32,092 bases of DNA, from the NCBI GenBank assembly GCA_017613085.1, contig JAGAEL010000193.1:1-32092 (forward strand). The letters run 5' to 3'. The notes beneath the pieces were generated by a model. It saw nothing but the letters and a program-made list of their open reading frames with translations. It had not been told where the DNA came from and searched no databases. Positions within the stretch are counted from its first letter, which is position 1; each line of letters begins with the position of its first letter. A program made the translations under genes and the position numbers. This stretch comes from Kiritimatiellia bacterium (lineage in GTDB: Bacteria; Verrucomicrobiota; Kiritimatiellia; RFP12; UBA1067). Positions 1-9,727 of the stretch are shown here, piece by piece.

Positions 1-9
1 CGCGTCCGT

Positions 10-78
10 CCCATGCGGCGCGTGGGGACACGCGCCCTCCCGCACAACAGGCGACACCCGACATTCGACAGCCGGATG
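10..78. repeat. Intergenic palindromic repeat, copy A
   Basis: GC-rich non-coding repeat. It holds a perfect hairpin: GGCGCGTG at 17-24, loop GGGA at 25-28, CACGCGCC at 29-36. After it, 51-74 carries the satellite motif GACACCCGACATTCGACAGC, which resembles sequence in the copies near 11031 and, inverted, near 15388. The 23 bases 10-32 recur exactly at 143-165. No gene overlaps it. Confidence 0.8.
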
Positions 79-114
79 TGACAACGACAACACGGACAAC
101 AAGGGACAACACAT

Positions 115-165
115 CGGGAGGGACGAGTTTTGTCGCGCCGTTCCCATGCGGCGCGTGGGGACACG
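115..165. repeat. Intergenic palindromic repeat, copy B
   Basis: Second copy, upstream of the kdgK promoter. It begins with a GGGAGGGACG module. It contains a perfect hairpin: CGCGCCG at 134-140, 8-base loop, CGGCGCG at 149-155. The right half (143-165) is identical to 10-32 of copy A. The same hairpin occurs in inverse orientation at 5514-5535 and 15406-15427. Confidence 0.8.
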
Positions 166-174
166 AGTTTACAT

Positions 175-203
175 TTGCACTAGACGGCGGGGAATGATAT
201 AGT
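175..203 (+). promoter_or_regulatory. Predicted sigma70-type promoter for the kdgK operon
   Basis: TTGCAC at 175-180, a 17-bp spacer, and TATAGT at 198-203, about 84 bases before the kdgK start. The -10 matches the consensus at 5 of 6 positions. It is the only good candidate between the repeats and the gene. Prediction from sequence only. Confidence 0.55.
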
Positions 204-286
204 TTTCGGCGTTCCGGCGCGGAGGTAGAACAACGGACGCCCTTTGGGTTGGTGCGTCCCCGAAAAGCACGGACGGCGAGGTTACG

Positions 287-1387
287 ATGGGCAAATTGAC
301 GATAAGGGACGCGAGTGCGTGTCGCTACGACGAGGTTTCACTGGGCGAAGTCATGCTGCGGTTGGATCCGGGAGAGAGGCGCGTGCGTAACGCCCGTTCT
401 TTCGAGGTATGGGAAGGCGGAGGCGAATACAACGTCGCGCGCGGGTTACGCAAGTGTTTCGGACTTCGGACCGCCGTCGCCACGGCATTGCCGGAAAACG
501 ACATCGCGAAACTCGTCGAAGAACTCATCCTCGCGGGCGGTGTCGATACCACCTGGATCAAATGGATGCCCTTCGACGGAATCGGCGCGGATTGCCGCGT
601 TGGATTGAACTTCACCGAACGCGGGTACGGCGTCAGGGGGGCGCTCGGCGTGAGCGACCGGGGACATTCCGCCGCGTCACAGCTGAAGCCGGGCGACATC
701 GACTGGGCTACGCTTTTCGGCAAGCAGGGCGCACGCTGGCTACACACGGGCGGGATCTATGCCGCACTGTCGGAAACCGCGCCGCTCGTCATTGAAGAGG
801 CGATGGCCGAAGCCCGCCGCAACGGCACGATCATTTCCTACGACCTCAACTACCGTCCCTCCCTCTGGAAACGCTACGGCGGGTTGGAAAAATGCCGCGA
901 AGTCAACCGGCGGCTGGCAAAGTATGTCGATGTGATGATCGGGAACGAGGAAGATTTTACCGCCTGTCTCGGTCTGGAGGTCGAAGGCGTCGACGCCAAC
1001 CTCTCCCGCCTCCCAGTGGAAGGGTTCCAGGCGATGATCCGCCGTGCCGTGAAGGAATACCCGAATTTCAAAGCCTGTGCGACAACCCTCCGGACGGTGA
1101 AGACCGCCTCCGTCAACGATTGGAGCGCAATCTGCTGGTACGACGGCACGTTCTACCGGGCGCCGCAGATGGATGGGCTTGCGATCTTGGACCGCGTGGG
1201 CGGGGGCGACTCCTTCGCCTCCGGATTGGTCTACGGTTTCCTGGAATATCAGGACGGGCAGAAAGCGGTGGACCTCGGATGTGCGCACGGCGCGTTGGCG
1301 ATGACCACGCCCGGAGACACGTCGATGGCCTCGAAAGCGGAAGTCGAAAAACTCGCCGCCGGCGGAAACGCCCGTGTGGTGCGCTAA
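287..1387 (+). CDS. kdgK: PfkB-family sugar kinase, probably 2-keto-3-deoxygluconate kinase
   Basis: This 366-residue protein belongs to the PfkB/ribokinase family, cytoplasmic kinases that phosphorylate sugars with ATP. The N-terminal glycine signature appears as WEGGGEYNVARGL, and the C-terminal signature as DRVGGGDSFASG, with the expected catalytic Asp at residue 308. The segment SYDLNYRPSLW in the middle matches the substrate-side motif typical of 2-keto-3-deoxygluconate kinases, which feed uronic acid breakdown into the Entner-Doudoroff pathway. The N-terminus has about 17 extra residues before the first strand. The ATG at 287 follows a modest GAGGT ribosome site. It is first in a same-strand run with yicC 22 bases downstream. 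Substrate identity is inferred; another PfkB sugar kinase is possible. Confidence 0.82.
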   Translation: MGKLTIRDASACRYDEVSLGEVMLRLDPGERRVRNARSFEVWEGGGEYNVARGLRKCFGLRTAVATALPENDIAKLVEELILAGGVDTTWIKWMPFDGIGADCRVGLNFTERGYGVRGALGVSDRGHSAASQLKPGDIDWATLFGKQGARWLHTGGIYAALSETAPLVIEEAMAEARRNGTIISYDLNYRPSLWKRYGGLEKCREVNRRLAKYVDVMIGNEEDFTACLGLEVEGVDANLSRLPVEGFQAMIRRAVKEYPNFKACATTLRTVKTASVNDWSAICWYDGTFYRAPQMDGLAILDRVGGGDSFASGLVYGFLEYQDGQKAVDLGCAHGALAMTTPGDTSMASKAEVEKLAAGGNARVVR

Positions 1388-1409
1388 ATAAAAACGAAAG
1401 GGATTGCCC

Positions 1410-2294
1410 GTGGATACAGGGATCAACAGCATGACCGGTTTCGGTCGCGGCGAAGCCAGCGACGGGGCGCGGAAGATCACCGTCGAAATCGGTTCCGTAA
1501 ACCGGAAACAATTCGATTGCAACGTCGCCCTTCCCCGTGAACTGGCTGTGTTGGACGGCAAACTCCAATCGCTCATCCACAGCCGCATCTCACGCGGCTA
1601 CATCAAAGGCGCGGTCGTGGTCTCGGCAGTGGAAGGGGGGACGTCCGAACCCGACCTCTCGCAGCTCCGCCCGCAGATTTCCGCCATCCGCGCTGCGGCG
1701 AACGCGCTCAATCTCCGGGACGACCTGACCGCCGCCTCCCTGCTCGCCTTCCCCGACGCCCTGAAAACCTGCCTTCTGGCGGGAGGCGCGGAGGACATCT
1801 GGCCGCTGTTGGAAGAGGCGCTTTCCGCCGCACTCGACCGCTTGACCGCGATGCGCCGCACGGAAGGCGAAAACCTCAAATGCGATCTGCTTTCCCGCCT
1901 CGACGCCCTCCGTCGCATCAAGGAGGAAATCGCCGCACGCGCGCCGTCCATCCCGCTACGCTACCGGGAAACGTTGGAGAAACGGCTCACCGCGCTGCTT
2001 CCGCCGGAAAACCCCGTCGCGCCGGAACTTCTGGCGCGGGAAGTCGCGGTGTTCGCGGACCGCTGCGACATCAGCGAGGAGTTGACGCGGCTCGACAGCC
2101 ATTTCCAGCAAGCCGACAAGATTTTCAAAGACGGAGGCGCGTGCGGGCGCACGTTGGATTTCCTCTGCCAGGAGATGTTCCGTGAAATCAACACCACGGG
2201 GTCGAAGGCGAACGACGCGGAGATCGCCCGTCTCGTCATCGCGTTCAAAACCGGATTGGAGGCTGTTCGTGAACAGGTTCAAAACATCGAGTAG
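1410..2294 (+). CDS. yicC: YicC/YloC-family endoribonuclease
   Basis: About 294 residues, the usual length for YicC, a conserved bacterial endoribonuclease implicated in RNA turnover and stress survival. The N-terminus carries the family hallmark SMTGFGRGEA. The C-terminal domain (residues about 200-294) has the classic stretch GRTLDFLCQEMFREINT followed by TGSKANDAEI. I chose GTG at 1410 because AAAGGGA (1397-1403) lies six bases upstream; a TTG at 1404 and an ATG at 1431 are alternatives. The gene ends in TAG, and its last 26 bases overlap the likely start of the next gene, implying coupling. Function in this organism is inferred from the family. Confidence 0.9.
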   Translation: MDTGINSMTGFGRGEASDGARKITVEIGSVNRKQFDCNVALPRELAVLDGKLQSLIHSRISRGYIKGAVVVSAVEGGTSEPDLSQLRPQISAIRAAANALNLRDDLTAASLLAFPDALKTCLLAGGAEDIWPLLEEALSAALDRLTAMRRTEGENLKCDLLSRLDALRRIKEEIAARAPSIPLRYRETLEKRLTALLPPENPVAPELLAREVAVFADRCDISEELTRLDSHFQQADKIFKDGGACGRTLDFLCQEMFREINTTGSKANDAEIARLVIAFKTGLEAVREQVQNIE

Positions 2295-3207
2295 CGGCGC
2301 GGCGAGGTTCTTACGGAAGCTTCCGCTTTGGGTGTGCTGCTTTTTCGTCTCGTTGTGCGCCGACGCGAAAATCGACGCGCCCTTCCTCTGGCGCCTGACC
2401 ACGCCCGGATGCGTGGACAGCTGGGTTTTCGGCAGCATCCACATTCCCTCCCGCGCCTTGCAGAAACTTCCCGCCTCGGTGACAGATGCGTTCGCGGAGA
2501 GCGAGGCCGTGATTTGCGAAGTTCCTTTCACCTCCGCCACGCTCAAGAAAATCGCGAATCAATCGGTCGGGGCTTCCGAACCGTTGTCCAAACGACTTCC
2601 TCCCGACCTTTATTCCCGCTGTGAACGACTCATGCAGAGTTTTTCGCCCGGATTCCCCCTTTCTTCGCTCGACCAGATGCAATTGTGGGCGTTTACGTTT
2701 TCCATCTTCCTCTTCGAGCAAGAAATCCAGAATATCGGTATTGATCCGCTGGATTACGCCTTCTATAAGCGGGCCGTCGCCGCCGGTAAACAAACCGGCG
2801 GACTTGAAACCGTCGAAGAACAGCTTGCCGCCATACGTTCGTTTACCGAGGAGGAAATCATCGCAATGCTGCGGTACTCGCTCGACGATGATGACGTGTT
2901 GCGGAAGAAAGGCGAGAAAGCGCTTGATCGACTCCTTGCCGCCTATTGCACCGGGAGTGAGAAAAAACTACAGGAAGAGGTTGACCGATCCGAAGCGCAG
3001 TATTCTTCCACCTTGCGCAGCCGCTTTGACAAGATCATGCTGGACGACCGCAATCTGCGCATGACGGAACGAATCCGCAAACGCATCCTCGCGCAGCCGG
3101 ACACCCGCCATTTCTTCGTCATCGGCACGTTGCACTGTATGGGCAAGGGAAGCGTCATCGACCGTCTCCCGGCCTTGGGGACATCCGTCCAGCGCATCGA
3201 CCGATAA
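2269..3207 (+). CDS. Secreted TraB/GumN-family protein
   Basis: About 312 residues with a signal peptide (basic start, then hydrophobic LPLWVCCFFVSLC near residues 18-30). The mature part has TraB/GumN features: VFGSIHIPS near the N-terminus (the GxxH motif), a CEV acidic site, the central KQTGGLETVEEQ segment, and a C-terminal FFVIGTLHCMGKGSV (second GxxH). Members related to Tiki are metal-dependent proteases; bacterial members are mostly uncharacterised. The frame is open upstream to 2182, but GTG at 2269 is preferred: TTGGAGG ends at 2262, six bases before it, and it gives a clean signal peptide. It overlaps the end of yicC by 26 bases. The next gene is also secreted and starts 15 bases after the stop. 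Confidence 0.8.
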   Translation: MNRFKTSSSGAARFLRKLPLWVCCFFVSLCADAKIDAPFLWRLTTPGCVDSWVFGSIHIPSRALQKLPASVTDAFAESEAVICEVPFTSATLKKIANQSVGASEPLSKRLPPDLYSRCERLMQSFSPGFPLSSLDQMQLWAFTFSIFLFEQEIQNIGIDPLDYAFYKRAVAAGKQTGGLETVEEQLAAIRSFTEEEIIAMLRYSLDDDDVLRKKGEKALDRLLAAYCTGSEKKLQEEVDRSEAQYSSTLRSRFDKIMLDDRNLRMTERIRKRILAQPDTRHFFVIGTLHCMGKGSVIDRLPALGTSVQRIDR

Positions 3208-3222
3208 CCCGGAGCCACCGCC

Positions 3223-4860
3223 ATGAAAAAATGCATCCTTTCCTTCTTCCTGCTTGCCGCTCTCGTCCGGGCGGATCCGCTTTTCGTCTCCATCCTGGAG
3301 GTGGACAGCTACGAATTCGCACGGCAGAGCGTCAACAGCTTTGGACGCAAAACCGGCTTGTCCACATACAGCGGGGACTTGGACGCCTTTTTCGCGAAAA
3401 ACATTCCCCTGCCCGTCAACCACTGGCTGATGCTCAACAAGCCGATCCGTTTCGTCACGGCATTGGACACCGGGAAACCGTTGTCCGACGGAAACCCCGC
3501 CGTTCTGGCGATCGTGCCGATGCTTGACCGGGGCAGCCGGCTCCTCGAAGAATCCGCCTCGTTCTACAAAGACCGCGTAGAACGCGACACGGACGCCTAC
3601 TCGCTCCGTTCGCCCGTTTCGACCAACCTCGCCCCCGAAGTCCATTTGTCGTTCGACGGTACACTCGCCCTGATGTCCCGTTCGAAGGATACACTGGACT
3701 GGGGCTGGAAAGTACGCGACCGGTTTATCAAGGCACCGCTCGATATGCTTCCCGGCACCTTCCGCCTCCTGGTCAACGCGCAACGCTTTGCCGGACTCCT
3801 GCCCCTGCTCGCGCCCGACATCGCGAAATACGACATCTGCGCGGAAATCTTGAAGAACTTCCCGACCGCGTTAGTCACTCTCGACGTGCGTTCGCAAGGT
3901 GTCGGTCTCGCCGTTCGCGGAATCCCGTCGGAGACCTCCAAACTGGCGGCGCAAGCGAGCCTCTGGTCCGCCCCGCCGCCCAAACTGTGGGAACGGATTC
4001 CCCGCGATCCCCTCTTTGTGTGCGTCTCCTGCAGCAAGCCGCCTTCCTTCACGAAGAACTACATCCCCGCCCCTTACGACGGGCTTTTCTCGCCGCTCCT
4101 CCCCCTTCTCCCCGACTCGGTTTTCCAAGGTCCCGCCATGTCCGTCCTGATGGAAACGGACGACGGCAAGGGGCTTTGCTTCCTCTCCTGCGCGCGTGTT
4201 GAGGACGGAACAGACCTCGCCGAAGCCGCCCGGAAGCTGCCCGGTGCGGACGGCGCGATCAAATGGACCGCCCTCCCTTCCAGACGGGCGCTCGACACCA
4301 CCGTGTACCGGTTCAAGGCGGAACTTATAAAAAACAAACTGAAACAGGATTCGCAAACCGATGCCCTGCTCCAGATGGTTCTCAAACTTTTCCTTCAGAA
4401 AACCCTGATGGAGGCTTTCGTGAAAGACGGGGAACTGATCGTGATGCTCGGACCAGACCAGCCGCTCGCGGAGGGCGGCTGGGAGAAAATCCGCCATCCG
4501 TTGCCAAGTGTCCAGACACTCGACAAGGAACTTACGTTCAATCCCTGGTTCAACTCCGGTATGCTTGTGCAGGGAACGCGACTGCATCCATCCACCTTCC
4601 TGTTGAAATCATTTTCCATCATCCCCGGCATCCGCCGCGAACAACTGCTCGCCCTGCCCGCCCCCGGCGAACTCGGCATCTTCGGCATCACAAAAGCGGA
4701 CGACGGCACGTTCACCATCGGACTGCGGCTACCGACCTCCGAAGTCGCCTCCCTGTGCAAGTTTGATACGGACGCAAGGCCGATGTTGCAGGAAATCTTC
4801 TTCCAGCTTCTCGCCCAGCAGATGGAGGCGCGGGAGAAGAAGGACGGAAGCGCGAAATGA
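3223..4860 (+). CDS. Secreted protein of unknown function (545 aa)
   Basis: I do not recognise this family. The first 18 residues (MKKCILSFFLLAALVRAD) form a clear signal peptide, so it is probably exported to the periplasm or outer membrane. The remaining 525 or so residues show no long hydrophobic segment, no repeats and no catalytic motif I can name; they look like a mixed alpha/beta soluble protein. Tryptophan- and proline-rich stretches occur around residues 245-285. The gene lies 15 bases after the TraB/GumN-type gene, and its stop overlaps the maf start (ATGA at 4857-4860), so it is in the same operon. A joint envelope role with the TraB-like protein is only a guess. Confidence 0.75.
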   Translation: MKKCILSFFLLAALVRADPLFVSILEVDSYEFARQSVNSFGRKTGLSTYSGDLDAFFAKNIPLPVNHWLMLNKPIRFVTALDTGKPLSDGNPAVLAIVPMLDRGSRLLEESASFYKDRVERDTDAYSLRSPVSTNLAPEVHLSFDGTLALMSRSKDTLDWGWKVRDRFIKAPLDMLPGTFRLLVNAQRFAGLLPLLAPDIAKYDICAEILKNFPTALVTLDVRSQGVGLAVRGIPSETSKLAAQASLWSAPPPKLWERIPRDPLFVCVSCSKPPSFTKNYIPAPYDGLFSPLLPLLPDSVFQGPAMSVLMETDDGKGLCFLSCARVEDGTDLAEAARKLPGADGAIKWTALPSRRALDTTVYRFKAELIKNKLKQDSQTDALLQMVLKLFLQKTLMEAFVKDGELIVMLGPDQPLAEGGWEKIRHPLPSVQTLDKELTFNPWFNSGMLVQGTRLHPSTFLLKSFSIIPGIRREQLLALPAPGELGIFGITKADDGTFTIGLRLPTSEVASLCKFDTDARPMLQEIFFQLLAQQMEAREKKDGSAK

Positions 4861-5405
4861 TCTACCTCGCGTCCGCGTCCCCGCAACGCAGCCAGATCCT
4901 GCGCGAACTTGACCTGCCGTTCACCATCCTGCCGGTCGATGTCGAAGAGGTCGCGCTTGCGACACCCGACGCGACCGTCTGCGAGAACGCGCGCCGGAAG
5001 GCGGAACGCGCCCTCCCGCAATGCCCGGCAGACGCCGTCGCACTCGGTGCCGACACGGTTGTCGAAATCGACGGCCGGATCCTCGGCAAACCGCGCTCCA
5101 AGGAAGAGGCGCAGCGTTACCTTTCCCTACTGAGCGGGCGTGTCGTAAAAGCCTGGTCCGGGATTTCACTAAGCCGTCTTCGCGATGGCCGCGCCGTTTC
5201 CCGGACCGCGTGTGAATCCGCCTCGGCAAAAATCAGGGCGTTGACGGCGGAGGAGATTGACTGGTACATCGCGACAGGAGAACCGATGACAAGGGCGGGC
5301 GCGTTCGGAATCAGCCGGATCGGCGAAATCTTCGTGGAACGTATAGAAGGTTCCTATTCCTGTTTCGCCGGGCTTCCCAAACGCCTACTACTCTCGATGC
5401 TGTGA
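4857..5405 (+). CDS. maf: Maf-like nucleoside triphosphate pyrophosphatase
   Basis: 182 residues, typical for Maf, a cytoplasmic house-cleaning enzyme that hydrolyses non-canonical or surplus nucleoside triphosphates to monophosphate plus pyrophosphate. The N-terminal phosphate-binding motif is present as SASPQRSQIL (residues 6-15), with Gln where many members have Arg. The catalytic segment ALGADTVVEIDGRILGKP follows, with Asp66 as the likely base, then KEEAQRYLSLLSG. The C-terminal GAFGISRIGEIFVERIEGSY matches the usual GSYxxVxGLP region, here SYSCFAGLP. The ATG sits in an ATGA overlap with the previous stop. It is the last gene of the five-gene run; the repeat hairpin at 5514-5535 lies downstream. 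Subfamily (dTTP/UTP or m7GTP) is not assigned. Confidence 0.92.
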   Translation: MIYLASASPQRSQILRELDLPFTILPVDVEEVALATPDATVCENARRKAERALPQCPADAVALGADTVVEIDGRILGKPRSKEEAQRYLSLLSGRVVKAWSGISLSRLRDGRAVSRTACESASAKIRALTAEEIDWYIATGEPMTRAGAFGISRIGEIFVERIEGSYSCFAGLPKRLLLSML

Positions 5406-5455
5406 CGTTTTCGCCACATCCCATACGCCCCGGCAGAGACGCGGAGGGGAAAAAG

Positions 5456-5543
5456 CGGGAGGGGCGCACCCCGTCGCGACCGAACGGCGCCTGTCGGATG
5501 TCGAGTGTCCCCACGCGCCGCATGGGAACGGCGCGACGAAGCG
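5456..5543. repeat. Intergenic palindromic repeat, copy C
   Basis: It lies between the convergent 3' ends of maf and carB. It begins with GGGAGGGGCGC and carries the perfect hairpin CGCGCCG (5514-5520), loop CATGGGAA, CGGCGCG (5529-5535). The stretch 5505-5526 is the reverse complement of most of the core shared by copies A and B. The position suits a bidirectional terminator, but there is no U-tract, so termination is inference. Confidence 0.8.
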
Positions 5544-5548
5544 TGTCG

Positions 5549-7093
5549 CTAGCGGATTTCGGAGTGGTATTCCTGGAGGGACTTGACAAATCCCTGCCCG
5601 TCACGCGCGGCGCGGATGCCCTGCGCCGAAGCGAGCGCGGCCGCGACCGTCGTGAGGTACGGGACGTTGTACTTCAACGCAGCCTTGCGGATCGAAGAGT
5701 CGTCCGCGCGCGAATCGCGGCGTCCCGAAGGCGTGTTGATGATCAGGCAGACCTGCTTGTTCACAATCACGTCGAGCACGTTCGGACGTCCTTCGTTGAT
5801 CTTGGCGACCGTCTCCGCAGGAACGCCGTGATCCTTCAGCCACTGCGCGGTCCCGCTCGTGGCGATGAGCGAGAAGCCCAGCTTCACGAACTCCCGGGCC
5901 GCATGAACCGCAGACTCCGTCTTTTCGGAAAGGCTGATGAGGATCGTCCCCTCTTTCGTCGGAAGCTCCGCATTGGCCGCCTCTTCCGCCTTGTAATAGG
6001 CAAGGCCGAACGAAGACGCCATACCCAGCACCTCGCCCGTCGAACGCATTTCGGGGCCGAGGACGGGATCGACCTCCGGGAACTTCTTGAACGGGAGGCA
6101 GGCTTCCTTGCAGCCGTAGTACGGGATGTTCTTCGGCTTGAGTTCCAGTTCGGCGACCTTCTTCCCAAGCATCAGCTCCGTCGCGATGCGGGCCATCTGC
6201 GTGCCGCAGACCTTGGAGACCAGCGGCACCGTGCGGGACGCGCGCGGGTTGGCCTCGATGACGTACACCTTGTCCTTCTCGATCGCGAACTGCATGTTCA
6301 TCAACCCGACGACGTGCAGCTGGCGGGCGATCTTGCGCGTGTAGTCGAGAATCGTCTGCATGTGTCCCTCGGAGATGGAGACGGGCGGAATCATACAGGC
6401 GGAGTCACCCGAATGGACGCCGGCGAGTTCGACGTGTTCCATCACCGTCGGGATGTAGACATCCTCGCCGTCGGCAAGCGCGTCCGCCTCGCACTCCAGC
6501 GCCTCCTGCAAGAAGCGGTCGAGCAACAGAGGGCGGTCCGGCGTGACGCCGACCGCCGCATCGACGTACTCGCGCAGCATGATTTCATCGTAGATGACCT
6601 CCATACCGCGTCCGCCCAGCACGAAGGAGGGGCGGATCATCAAGGGATATCCGATTTCTCCCGCCGCCTTCAACGCCTCGCCGAGATTGGACGCCATGCG
6701 GGACTCCGGCATCGGGATGCCGAGGCGATCCATCATGTGGCGGAAGATGTCGCGGTCTTCCGCCGCGTCAATCGAATCGATGCTCGTACCGAGGATGTTG
6801 ACGCCGGCTTCGGCGAGTTCGCGCGCGATGTTCAACGGGGTCTGTCCGCCGAACTGGACGATTACGCCGAGGGGCTTTTCCTGTCGGTAGATCTGGAGAA
6901 CGTCTTCGACCGTGACCGGCTCGAAGTAAAGCTTGTCGGAGGTGTCGTAGTCGGTCGAAACCGTCTCCGGGTTGCAGTTGACCATGATGGTCTCGTAGCC
7001 GAGCTCGCGGAGGGCGAACGCGGCGTGGACGCAACAGTAGTCGAACTCGATGCCCTGCCCGATGCGGTTCGGTCCGCCGCCGAGAATCATCAC
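5549..7093 (-). CDS. carB: Carbamoyl-phosphate synthase large chain, C-terminal half
   Basis: About 514 residues matching the second half of CarB, which uses ATP to phosphorylate carbamate and carries the allosteric domain. It begins with the highly conserved VMILGGGPNRIGQGIEFDYC, followed by VNCNPETVSTDYDTSD and VIVQFGGQTPL. Next comes the ATP-grasp region, with FVLGGRGMEVIYDE and YVIEANPRASRTVPLVSK. The last 130 or so residues form the MGS-like regulatory domain (LIATSGTA, INTPSGRRDSRADDSSIR). This frame is the same as that of the N-terminal half; a single TAG and 18 sense codons separate them. Independent initiation would use the GTG at 7093 or the ATG at 7090, but purine-rich GAAGAAGG directly abuts them, so the spacing is poor for a ribosome site. 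The gene ends in TAG. Confidence 0.9.
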   Translation of the reverse strand: MMILGGGPNRIGQGIEFDYCCVHAAFALRELGYETIMVNCNPETVSTDYDTSDKLYFEPVTVEDVLQIYRQEKPLGVIVQFGGQTPLNIARELAEAGVNILGTSIDSIDAAEDRDIFRHMMDRLGIPMPESRMASNLGEALKAAGEIGYPLMIRPSFVLGGRGMEVIYDEIMLREYVDAAVGVTPDRPLLLDRFLQEALECEADALADGEDVYIPTVMEHVELAGVHSGDSACMIPPVSISEGHMQTILDYTRKIARQLHVVGLMNMQFAIEKDKVYVIEANPRASRTVPLVSKVCGTQMARIATELMLGKKVAELELKPKNIPYYGCKEACLPFKKFPEVDPVLGPEMRSTGEVLGMASSFGLAYYKAEEAANAELPTKEGTILISLSEKTESAVHAAREFVKLGFSLIATSGTAQWLKDHGVPAETVAKINEGRPNVLDVIVNKQVCLIINTPSGRRDSRADDSSIRKAALKYNVPYLTTVAAALASAQGIRAARDGQGFVKSLQEYHSEIR

Positions 7094-7147
7094 CTTCTTC
7101 TTGTTGTCGCTCGCGGCAACTTCGTTCTTCGGCGCGTTGTAGGAAGA

Positions 7148-8755
<1,608 letters not shown>

Positions 8756-8775
8756 GAAAATCACCTTTTCTTTCC

Positions 8776-8818
8776 ACGTGCGCCCGCCTTCGGGACAACC
8801 CGCAGGGAAAGCTCACGT
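8776..8818 (-). promoter_or_regulatory. Structured 5' leader of carB
   Basis: Reading the minus strand, ACGTGAGC (8818-8811) can pair with GCGCACGT (8783-8776) at seven of eight positions. It encloses two small hairpins: CCC-TGC-GGG (8807-8799) and CCCG-AAGG-CGGG (8794-8783, competing for one base with the outer stem). The fold lies between the predicted transcription start (about 8824) and the carB ribosome site. It might be a pyrimidine-responsive leader, but I recognise no known class. Confidence 0.35.
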
Positions 8819-8830
8819 AATCGGGACGCT

Positions 8831-8859
8831 AGTCTAGCAAGAATCCTCCCCCCCGTCAA
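8831..8859 (-). promoter_or_regulatory. Predicted promoter for carB
   Basis: On the minus strand: TTGACG (8859-8854), 17-bp spacer, TAGACT (8836-8831). Five of six -35 bases match consensus. The following bases AGCGTC are shared with the serC promoter. Predicted start near 8824 gives a leader of about 69 bases. Confidence 0.6.
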
Positions 8860-8915
8860 TCCTGCGTATGAACAAAATGAAGGGGAATTTCCTCCGGGTT
8901 TCTCGCGCATCTTTC

Positions 8916-8944
8916 TTGACTTTTCATCGTATTCAGGGCAGAAT
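8916..8944 (+). promoter_or_regulatory. Predicted promoter for the exbB-exbD-tonB operon
   Basis: TTGACT at 8916-8921, 17-bp spacer, CAGAAT at 8939-8944, about 42 bases before the GTG start of the exbB-like gene. It is divergent from the carB promoter; the two -35 boxes are about 57 bases apart. Confidence 0.55.
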
Positions 8945-8986
8945 GGCACTTTCCTTTTTGCTTTTCGTTTTTGGGGAGGAAGCCTC

Positions 8987-9727
8987 GTGTTACAAACAAC
9001 CTTTTCCCTGCCGCTGGCAGGAATCATCCACGGTCTGCTCACGTCGAGCGGAATGGGCATCGGCATCATGCTCGTCCAGATCTTCATTTCCGTCATCGGG
9101 ATCGGTTACTGGATCCACCTGCGCCGGCGCGTCAAGTATGTGGAAAACAGCAACAAGCGGTTCGTTTCCTTTTTCCGCCGCGAGGGCGACGTCCTCGACT
9201 ATTGCCTACAGCGCCATCCGGCGGGCGCAAAAGTCTCCATGGAGTCGATTTATAACCACACATGCGAACGGATGCTTAAGGAACTAAGCCCGGAACAGCG
9301 TAACATCGTCGCCGGTCAACGCGCCGGCGGCACTTCTTTTGCCTTGACGAAAAAGGAGATGGAGCTTGTCCGGAGCAGCTGCATGAACCAGCTGGAAGAC
9401 GAGATCAAGAATCTGGAGAAGGGATTTTGGCTTCTCGCCTCGATCGTGACGACCGCGCCGATGCTCGGCCTTCTCGGAACGGTGTGGGGCGTCATGGACG
9501 CCTTTGACATGATGGGCGGCAAGGGTACCGTGCTCCTTTCGGAAATCGCCCCCGCCATCTCCTCCGCCCTCGGCACGACCGTCTTCGGGCTGATCATCGG
9601 TATTCCGGCCGTCTGCGTCTACAACTACTATGCAACCCGGATGAAGGAAATCACCACCGACATGGAGTCGTTCTGCGAAGAGTTGCTGGGACGCATCAAA
9701 CGGGATTACCAGGGAGGCGATGAATGA
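8987..9727 (+). CDS. MotA/TolQ/ExbB-family proton channel protein
   Basis: About 246 residues, an inner-membrane subunit of a proton-driven motor complex that energises TonB- or Tol-type transport. There are three hydrophobic segments: one near residues 20-43 (GMGIGIMLVQIFISVIGIGYW), a second in WLLASIVTTAPMLGLLGTVWG, and a third in SALGTTVFGLIIGIPAVCVY. The last two match the conserved MotA/TolQ/ExbB core. The frame is open upstream, but GTG at 8987 is preferred: GGGGAGGAAG (8973-8982) gives a strong ribosome site and upstream residues look non-coding. The stop overlaps the exbD start (ATGA), and a TonB-like gene follows, so ExbB is more likely than MotA or TolQ; no tolB or pal is nearby. 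Confidence 0.88.
   Translation: MLQTTFSLPLAGIIHGLLTSSGMGIGIMLVQIFISVIGIGYWIHLRRRVKYVENSNKRFVSFFRREGDVLDYCLQRHPAGAKVSMESIYNHTCERMLKELSPEQRNIVAGQRAGGTSFALTKKEMELVRSSCMNQLEDEIKNLEKGFWLLASIVTTAPMLGLLGTVWGVMDAFDMMGGKGTVLLSEIAPAISSALGTTVFGLIIGIPAVCVYNYYATRMKEITTDMESFCEELLGRIKRDYQGGDE

Noticed and set aside
2780-2801. Inverted repeat CCGCCGGT-AAACAA-ACCGGCGG in the TraB/GumN-type gene
   Set aside because: It encodes the conserved GKQTGGLET region and is short for a GC-rich genome; probably chance.
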